Assembly: GCA_038061595.1 (NCBI GenBank)
Contig: JBBTYZ010000012.1
Span: forward strand, 1 to 24,478
Direction: 5' to 3'
From: JBBTYZ01 sp038061595
GTDB lineage: Bacteria > Patescibacteriota > Minisyncoccia > UBA6257 > GWB1-50-10
Length of the DNA: 24,478 bases
This document shows, one piece after another, positions 19,777 through 24,478 of this stretch. The position numbers and the translations under genes were made by a program. A model generated the notes under the pieces. The model was not told the DNA's origin. It saw only the letters and a list, made by a program, of their open reading frames with translations, and ran no database searches. Each line of letters begins with the position of its first letter. Position 1 is the first letter of the stretch.

Positions 19777-19777
19777 T
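19769..19777 (+). promoter_or_regulatory. Extended -10 promoter spanning the Mur ligase stop codon
   Basis: TG-T-TATAAT, a perfect extended -10 element, spans the last codons and TAA stop of the Mur ligase gene, 15 bases before the next ATG. It would let the metallo-hydrolase gene be transcribed separately with a leader of under ten bases. Confidence 0.5.
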
Positions 19778-19792
19778 TTAAACACTACCTAA

Positions 19793-21148
19793 ATGCGTTT
19801 AACTTTTTACGGAGGCGCGAAGTCAGTGACTGGTGCCAATTATTTATTAGAATCCGGCGAGACGAAGATATTGATTGATTGTGGTTTAGGACAAGGCAGT
19901 AATTATGCCGAGAAGCATAATTTTGACCCTTTCCCTTATTCCCCCGTTGCTATTCAAGCTGTTTTTATAACCCATGCCCACATAGACCACATTGGTCGGG
20001 TCCCAAAGCTTTATAAAGACGGGTTTCGTGGAACCATTTATTCAACTCCACCTACGAAGGATTTTGCAGAAACAATGTTGTTGGACTCCGAACATATTTT
20101 GGGTGAGGAGTCTAAGAAACACAGGAGGCCGCCGCTTTATACCGTATCCGATGTCAAAGAGGTTGTGAAATTTTGGCAAGGGAAGAAATATCATGAAAAA
20201 TTTTCCGTCGGACCATTTGAAATAGAATTTTATGATGCGGGCCATATTTTGGGATCCGCATCAATATTGATAACCGCCGAGGGCAAAAAAATAGTTTTCT
20301 CCGGTGATTTAGGCAACAACCCAGCGCCTTTTATAAACGGGACAGAATTTTTAGAAGATGTAGATTACGCGCTAATTGAATCCGTCTATGGCAACAGAAT
20401 TCACGAAAAACTAAATGAAAGAAAAAACGCGCTTGAAGACCTGATAGAAGAAACAGTTAAATCTGGCGGAACGGTTATGATTCCGGCCTTCGCTCTAGAG
20501 CGGACACAGGAAATGATGTTCGAGTTAAACGAATTGGTTGAGAACGGACGAATACCTCGTGTGCCCGTATTTATTGATAGTCCTCTTGCTATCAAACTCA
20601 CGATGGTCTATCAAAAATATTCGGAAGACCCACTTTATTTTAATGCCGCGACAGCGAAGCTTATTGAAATGGGCGATGAAATTTTTAATTTTCCAGGATT
20701 AAAGATGACATTAACGACAGAAGAGTCAAAAGCGATTAATGATATTAAGCCACCAAAGGTTATTATGGCGGGATCTGGCATGTCGAACGCGGGCAGGATA
20801 TTGCATCACGAACTTAGATATTTATCCGATCCAAAAAGTTCTATACTTTTTGTTGGTTTTCAAGCCGAAGGATCTTTGGGCCGAAAAATATTGGATGGGG
20901 AAAAAATCGTAAGATTGTTCGGAGAAGATGTGCTCGTAAAGTGCAAAATAAAAGCGATAGGAGGGTACTCAGCGCACGCCGACCAACCACAACTCCTTAA
21001 ATGGATAGAGCCCATGAAACACCATCTCAAAAAAGTTTTTGTGGTTCAGGGTGAAGAGAGAGAGGCGACGCCTTTGGCCCAGAAAATAAGAGATCAATTT
21101 GCCATTGATGCCAGCGTTCCTATGTCTGGCGATAGCGTGGTGTTATAA
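19793..21148 (+). CDS. Beta-CASP metallo-beta-lactamase-fold RNase
   Basis: Proteins of this group (CPSF73/YSH1-like, bacterial relatives) are zinc-dependent RNA endo/exonucleases. The 451-aa product has the HAHIDHIG motif (H61, H63, D65, H66), the third-ligand GHILGSAS (H151), FSGDLG (D172), then the beta-CASP insert with IPAFALERTQEMMFEL, FIDSPLA and MAGSGMSNAGRILHH. The closing motif IGGYSAHADQPQLLKWI supplies the last His. All metal ligands are present. A C-terminal KH extension of the archaeal type is absent. It is predicted to be cytoplasmic and to act in mRNA processing or decay; the substrate cannot be read from sequence. It lies 16 bases after the Mur ligase gene. Confidence 0.92.
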   Translation: MRLTFYGGAKSVTGANYLLESGETKILIDCGLGQGSNYAEKHNFDPFPYSPVAIQAVFITHAHIDHIGRVPKLYKDGFRGTIYSTPPTKDFAETMLLDSEHILGEESKKHRRPPLYTVSDVKEVVKFWQGKKYHEKFSVGPFEIEFYDAGHILGSASILITAEGKKIVFSGDLGNNPAPFINGTEFLEDVDYALIESVYGNRIHEKLNERKNALEDLIEETVKSGGTVMIPAFALERTQEMMFELNELVENGRIPRVPVFIDSPLAIKLTMVYQKYSEDPLYFNAATAKLIEMGDEIFNFPGLKMTLTTEESKAINDIKPPKVIMAGSGMSNAGRILHHELRYLSDPKSSILFVGFQAEGSLGRKILDGEKIVRLFGEDVLVKCKIKAIGGYSAHADQPQLLKWIEPMKHHLKKVFVVQGEEREATPLAQKIRDQFAIDASVPMSGDSVVL

Positions 21149-21149
21149 T
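21141..21149 (+). promoter_or_regulatory. Extended -10 promoter spanning the metallo-hydrolase stop codon
   Basis: TG-T-TATAAT overlaps the end of the upstream gene exactly as at 19769. The ATG of the next gene is eight bases downstream, predicting a leaderless message. Confidence 0.5.
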
Positions 21150-21157
21150 TATTGGTG

Positions 21158-21748
21158 ATGTCGAATCATAATCACAAACTAAAATATAAAATTTGCGTCT
21201 CTGGAGCTGCAGAAACCGGCCATTGCTCTAAAGATGCCGTAGAAAAAGCAGAGATAGTCGGTCGAGAGATCGCGAAGCATGGCATGGTGCTCGTTACAGG
21301 CGCTACAACCGGCATTCCTTATTGGTCGGCCAAGGGCGCGAAAGCTGAGGGTGGGGTTGTTATTGGTATTTCTCCCGCCTCTTCAAAGCTGTCCCATATC
21401 AAAACTTATCGTCTGCCCACCGACTATCATGATCTAATAATTTATACGGGCTTTGAGTATTCGGGCAGAAACCTCTTATTGACCCGTTCAGCCGATGCAG
21501 TTATCTCTCTTTGTGGAAGAATTGGTACGTTGAATGAATTCACGGATGCTTTTGAAGACGGAAAGGTCCAGGGCGTGTTGCTTGGAACGGGTGGTACTAC
21601 GGAAATGATTTCCGAAATATTGGAACAAGCCCATCGGGGGCCGGGCAAGGTTATTTTTGAGAAAGACCCAGTGATTTTGGTTGATAAAGTTATCAAACTA
21701 ATCGAATCCGAGGAAGAGAAGAACGGCATTAAAGGTCGAGTATTGTAA
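21158..21748 (+). CDS. LOG/SLOG-superfamily Rossmann-fold protein
   Basis: From the ATG at 21158 the protein is 196 aa (a TTG six bases earlier is possible). It starts with strand-helix KYKICVSGAAETG, has LVTGATTGIPYWSAKGAKAEGG (a GxxxGxP-type phosphate-binding region), then FEYSGRNLLLTRSADAVISL followed by CGRIGTLNEFTDAF. The last stretch aligns with the PGGxGTxxE motif of LOG-type nucleotide phosphoribohydrolases, but here the first glycine pair is CGR while GT and E remain. Proteins of this type bind or cleave nucleotides; some are cytokinin-activating enzymes and others are uncharacterised DNA-uptake or stress-linked relatives. The altered motif makes enzymatic activity uncertain. It lies between a predicted RNase and a translation-factor-like barrel. 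Confidence 0.8.
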   Translation: MSNHNHKLKYKICVSGAAETGHCSKDAVEKAEIVGREIAKHGMVLVTGATTGIPYWSAKGAKAEGGVVIGISPASSKLSHIKTYRLPTDYHDLIIYTGFEYSGRNLLLTRSADAVISLCGRIGTLNEFTDAFEDGKVQGVLLGTGGTTEMISEILEQAHRGPGKVIFEKDPVILVDKVIKLIESEEEKNGIKGRVL

Positions 21749-21755
21749 TAAAAAG

Positions 21756-22016
21756 ATGAAATCGAAAGAACCAAAACCAATAGGCGTAGTAACTCATTAT
21801 TTTGGTGGTCTTAGTGTTGCGATAGTTAAATTCAACAAAAGTGTTTCTGTCGGCGATAAGGTTATTTTTAAAGGAGCGACGACGGATTTTGAAGAAATTA
21901 TAAAATCAATGCAGTTCGACCACAAAGAAGTTGGAACTGCAAAAAAGGGCCAAGAGATTGGGATCAAAGTTAAGGATAAAGTAAGAAATGGGGACAAGGT
22001 TTACGCCTCGGAATAA
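21756..22016 (+). CDS. Small EF-Tu domain-2-like beta-barrel protein
   Basis: The 86-aa protein looks like a lone domain 2 of a translational GTPase. It has IGVVTHYFGGLSVAIVKFNKSVSVGDKVIFKG (about 8-39), the strand-turn pattern in which GD-K-V/I marks the barrel, then VGTAKKGQEIGIKVKDKVRNGDKVY (about 59-83), similar to the G.EVGI.....++GD.V motif. There is no GTPase domain and no other part. Similar barrels also occur at the end of U32 peptidases. It might bind tRNA, rRNA or a GTPase partner, but no role is established. It lies seven bases after the LOG-like gene and three before the permease, so it is probably co-transcribed. Confidence 0.75.
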   Translation: MKSKEPKPIGVVTHYFGGLSVAIVKFNKSVSVGDKVIFKGATTDFEEIIKSMQFDHKEVGTAKKGQEIGIKVKDKVRNGDKVYASE

Positions 22017-22019
22017 AAA

Positions 22020-23120
22020 GTGAATAAAAATTTATCGGCAACCGGAATCCTTTCCGGAACTATTATTGGTGCGGGGATTTTTTCTCTGCCTTATGTTTTT
22101 AGTCAGGTGGGGCTTCTTTACGGCCTTTTTTATTTGATAGGATTCGCTCTTGTGTATTTTGTTATACATTCTATGTATGCCGAACTCCTTTTAAAAGAAC
22201 CGGGCCAGCATCAGTTCTTTTATCTTGCTAAAAAATATCTGCCAAGTCATATTGCTCGGATTGCCTCATTCTCAATACTTGCGGAGTTGGTATTGGTTTT
22301 GGTTGCATATCTCATATTAGCGGGCGTTTTTATGGAACTCGCTCTGGGGTTGGGGGGGACGTCCGGCGTGCTTATTTTCTGGATCATTGGTTCTGTTTTC
22401 ATTTTCACTAAACTCAGATGGCTCGGTTGGATAGATTTTCTTGATACCATTGGGATACTAGTTATAATCGCGGTAATTTCTTTTGCGGGTTTTGATAAAC
22501 AAGCCCAAAACATATCAATCGTTAAAGATTTGAGTTTACCGCTTTTGTTTCTGCCCTTTGGACCAATGCTTTTTTCTCTTTCGGGTAGACCAGGAATTGC
22601 TAAGGTCGTAGAAGAATATAACACCGGAACCAAAAAGAATCCCGATTCCTTGAAGAAGGTAATTTGGGCAGGTACGTTTATTCCAGCGGTTCTTTATTTT
22701 CTTTTCGCGTTTAGCGTCTTGCGTCTTAGTCCCAATGTTTCTTCAGAGGCTTTGAGCGGATTGAATGTTGCGCCAAGCCTTCTAGCTCTTATGGGAGCAG
22801 TAGGCATCATTACAATCTGGACTTCATATTTTATGATAGGGGTAAACGTGAAAGATATTTTGAGACTCGATGTCGGGTGGACGTCTTGGTGGTCGGGTGT
22901 GGCGGCGGTTTTTTTCCCGATAGCGCTTTATTTCTTGGGCGTTAGAGATTTTTTGGGCGTCGTCGGTTTTGTGGGGGGAATTCTTTTAGCGCTCGAGGGA
23001 ATATTTGTTGTTGCTATGTGGCGTAAGGCCCTTCCGAATAGTAAATGGAGACGAGCGACACCGTTATTATACGTTATATTTCTTGCCGCAATGTTTTATC
23101 AAATCGCTATTGTTCTATGA
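22020..23120 (+). CDS. Amino acid permease, aromatic amino acid/HAAAP type
   Basis: This 366-aa integral membrane protein has about ten to eleven hydrophobic helices. The first carries the APC-superfamily unwound-helix glycine motif in GTIIGAGIFSLPYVFSQVG. The overall order (short helix 1-2 link, YAELLL after helix 2, PFGPMLFSLSGRPGIAKVVEEY at helix 6) resembles the tryptophan/tyrosine permease family, which imports amino acids using ion gradients. The substrate cannot be fixed from sequence. It starts with GTG, three bases after the barrel-protein gene, and its TGA overlaps the next ATG (ATGA). For an organism that likely depends on a host or neighbours for amino acids, an uptake role is plausible (inference). 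Confidence 0.85.
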   Translation: MNKNLSATGILSGTIIGAGIFSLPYVFSQVGLLYGLFYLIGFALVYFVIHSMYAELLLKEPGQHQFFYLAKKYLPSHIARIASFSILAELVLVLVAYLILAGVFMELALGLGGTSGVLIFWIIGSVFIFTKLRWLGWIDFLDTIGILVIIAVISFAGFDKQAQNISIVKDLSLPLLFLPFGPMLFSLSGRPGIAKVVEEYNTGTKKNPDSLKKVIWAGTFIPAVLYFLFAFSVLRLSPNVSSEALSGLNVAPSLLALMGAVGIITIWTSYFMIGVNVKDILRLDVGWTSWWSGVAAVFFPIALYFLGVRDFLGVVGFVGGILLALEGIFVVAMWRKALPNSKWRRATPLLYVIFLAAMFYQIAIVL

Positions 23121-24415
23121 AGCTCATTCGTTACATATTTTTGATTTTTGTTTTTTCACTCCCCTTAACTACTAAAAAATTTCTCTTTTCTTTTTCTGTT
23201 CCTTTCAGCAATGTTTATACTTCTGAACACAATTCCGCCTTTCTTTATGGTACCGACATCTTACTCCTGCTGCTTATTATCCTTTCTAGTATCTGGTTAT
23301 GGAAAAATCGAGGCTACGTTTTCGACAAAACACACGCATTGTTGATTGTTTTCCTTGTTATTTCTTTCGGCACAATCTTTGTTGCGGCGCAACAACAAAT
23401 AGCTTTTTACAGCTTTTTAAGACTCTTTGCCTCTGCCATAGGAGCAGTTCTTATTGGTTTTATTTTGAATAGTGGCATTGTGAGGTTCGCCGATATTTTA
23501 AAGGCGGTTTCCGCTTCCGCTGTGTTGCAATCTATTATTTCTTTTTTTCAATTCACAACTCAAGGAAGTTTGGGTATGTGGTTTTTAGGAGAAACAGTGA
23601 TTCGGGAGGGAATACAGGGCGTAGCTCGTATTGGCGTAAATGGTGTCGGGTTCATTCGCGCTTATGGCACTATGCCTCACGCAAATATCCTCGCCGGTTT
23701 TCTGGTTTTGGGACTTGTTTCGCTATTCTACTTATTTATCAATAACAATAGATTTATTTGGAAGGCAATTTATGCTGCCGGTATTTTTTCTGTTCTTACA
23801 GCGCTTGCGCTTACCTTCTCTCGTTCGGGCTGGATAGTTGCTGGGGTTTCAACTTTGTTGTGTTTTGTTTGGGGAATGTTTCAAAAACAATACCGCAAAG
23901 ACACCCTAAGGCTTATCGGCGTTGTTGTTGTTTGTTCCTCTTTTTTATTCATCACGCTCGGTTGGGCTATTTTTTCCAGGACCCATCTTTCAGTAAACGA
24001 AGGCTCGGTTAAGGATAGGATTTCCTACAACAGGATGGGCGTGGAAATAATACGGACAAACCCTATCGGTGTGGGAATCGGCAATGAACTTTTCTTTGCA
24101 TTTCAAGAAAAACTGTTTGATAGGTTCGGTGTTGGCAAAAACTCCCAACTACAACCCATACATAATATTTATCTATTAATCGCTTCTGAGGTGGGCGTTG
24201 CGGGTCTTTTGCTATTCTTGATTTTTGTTTTCACAACCACGCTCAGGGGATTTGACCCGAGAAATATAGAGTTTGTTTTTTCCTTCATTTTATTGATCTC
24301 ACTTTTGGTTTTTGGTCTTTTTGATCATTTCCTCTGGGATCTCCAGGCGGGCAGATTGATGTTGTGGTTGGTTTTGGGAATAATGATGGGACAGGCAAGG
24401 GTTCAGCCCTCGTAG
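23117..24415 (+). CDS. O-antigen ligase/polymerase-like membrane protein (Wzy/WaaL family)
   Basis: From the ATG at 23117, which overlaps the permease TGA, the protein has 432 aa; the longer open frame upstream merely runs inside the permease gene. It has about ten to twelve membrane helices. Family hallmarks are a large extracytoplasmic loop (about 285-345) ending in QLQPIHNIYLLIASEVGVAG, and LALTFSRSGWIVAGVSTLL before it, with the arginine (R in FSRSGW) and histidine (in PIHN) that are typical of Wzy_C ligases. Such enzymes join or polymerise lipid-linked glycans outside the membrane. The last three codons lie within the tRNA gene. The substrate, such as surface polysaccharide or glycoprotein glycan, is unknown. 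Confidence 0.85.
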   Translation: MKLIRYIFLIFVFSLPLTTKKFLFSFSVPFSNVYTSEHNSAFLYGTDILLLLLIILSSIWLWKNRGYVFDKTHALLIVFLVISFGTIFVAAQQQIAFYSFLRLFASAIGAVLIGFILNSGIVRFADILKAVSASAVLQSIISFFQFTTQGSLGMWFLGETVIREGIQGVARIGVNGVGFIRAYGTMPHANILAGFLVLGLVSLFYLFINNNRFIWKAIYAAGIFSVLTALALTFSRSGWIVAGVSTLLCFVWGMFQKQYRKDTLRLIGVVVVCSSFLFITLGWAIFSRTHLSVNEGSVKDRISYNRMGVEIIRTNPIGVGIGNELFFAFQEKLFDRFGVGKNSQLQPIHNIYLLIASEVGVAGLLLFLIFVFTTTLRGFDPRNIEFVFSFILLISLLVFGLFDHFLWDLQAGRLMLWLVLGIMMGQARVQPS

Positions 24416-24478
24416 TTCAATGGATAGGATACCTCCCTCCGAAGGAGGTGATAGAGGTTCGATTCCTCTCGAGGGCAC
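24406..24478 (+). tRNA. tRNA-Arg (anticodon CCG)
   Basis: A full cloverleaf can be drawn: acceptor GCCCTCG/CGAGGGC (seven perfect pairs), D stem GTTC/GGAT with two G-T wobbles, anticodon stem CCTCC/GGAGG around CTCCGAA (anticodon CCG), variable loop TGAT, T stem AGAGG/CCTCT with loop TTCGATT, and discriminator A at 24477. It reads CGG codons. The window ends one base after the discriminator, so whether CCA is encoded is not visible. Its first ten bases overlap the 3' end of the preceding gene, whose stop TAG (24413-24415) lies at positions 8-10 of the tRNA. Confidence 0.96.

Noticed and set aside
23045..23116. Longer start of the O-antigen-ligase-like protein at 23045
   Set aside because: That part lies wholly inside the permease gene in another frame. 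The ATG at 23117 forms the usual ATGA overlap and begins a normal membrane-protein N-terminus.

Overview
The window reads as a chromosomal segment of a Patescibacteria (CPR) bacterium, probably Parcubacteria-like. The reasons are: single-copy housekeeping genes with compact products (RnpA 79 aa, KhpB without its N-terminal domain, a 5'-3' exonuclease without an attached polymerase, a Mur ligase lacking the usual N-terminal domain), very short intergenic gaps, AT-rich genes almost all lacking Shine-Dalgarno (SD) sequences, and a standard genetic code in which TGA is a stop (for example rpmH and ruvA). This placement rests on gene style, not on a search.

Region 1 (1-5753) is the classic replication-origin neighbourhood. 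A truncated secreted zinc peptidase and a membrane-anchored protein of unknown function are followed on the minus strand by khpB(jag), yidC, rnpA and rpmH, then on the plus strand by dnaA and dnaN. Divergent promoters and a DnaA-box-like site lie between rpmH and dnaA, and a second DnaA-box-like site opens the AT-rich dnaA-dnaN gap.

Region 2 (5767-14640) is all minus strand. It holds a class A penicillin-binding protein, a tiny acidic protein with its own terminator, ruvC, an orphan membrane histidine kinase, a stand-alone 5'-3' exonuclease, tsaE, ruvB and a PilB-type ATPase. The genes ruvB-tsaE-exonuclease-kinase are packed end to end. Between pilB and ruvB lies a foldable segment closed by an 18-bp helix, a candidate structured RNA.

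Region 3 (14641-18040) is accessory in character. Two small genes that are much richer in GC than their surroundings flank mutM. Each has a consensus TTGACA promoter, a 5' UTR of roughly 55-60 nt, a canonical SD and a hairpin terminator. One encodes a predicted secreted lipoprotein-like protein, the other a 73-aa protein with a very basic tail and an operator-like palindrome over its promoter. holA and rpsT follow, then a 271-bp imperfect palindrome with two further hairpins inside it, bounded by TA and resembling a foldback or MITE-type element, immediately before ruvA.

Region 4 (18041-24478) is a plus-strand run: ruvA, a MurE-like ligase, a beta-CASP metallo-beta-lactamase RNase, a LOG-like Rossmann protein, a small EF-Tu-domain-2-like barrel, an aromatic-amino-acid-type permease, an O-antigen-ligase-like membrane protein, and a tRNA-Arg(CCG) whose 5' end overlaps the last codons of that protein. 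Together the genes cover replication initiation and elongation (dnaA, dnaN, holA), recombination (ruvA, ruvB and ruvC at three separate sites), repair (mutM), ribosome and membrane biogenesis, and cell envelope assembly.
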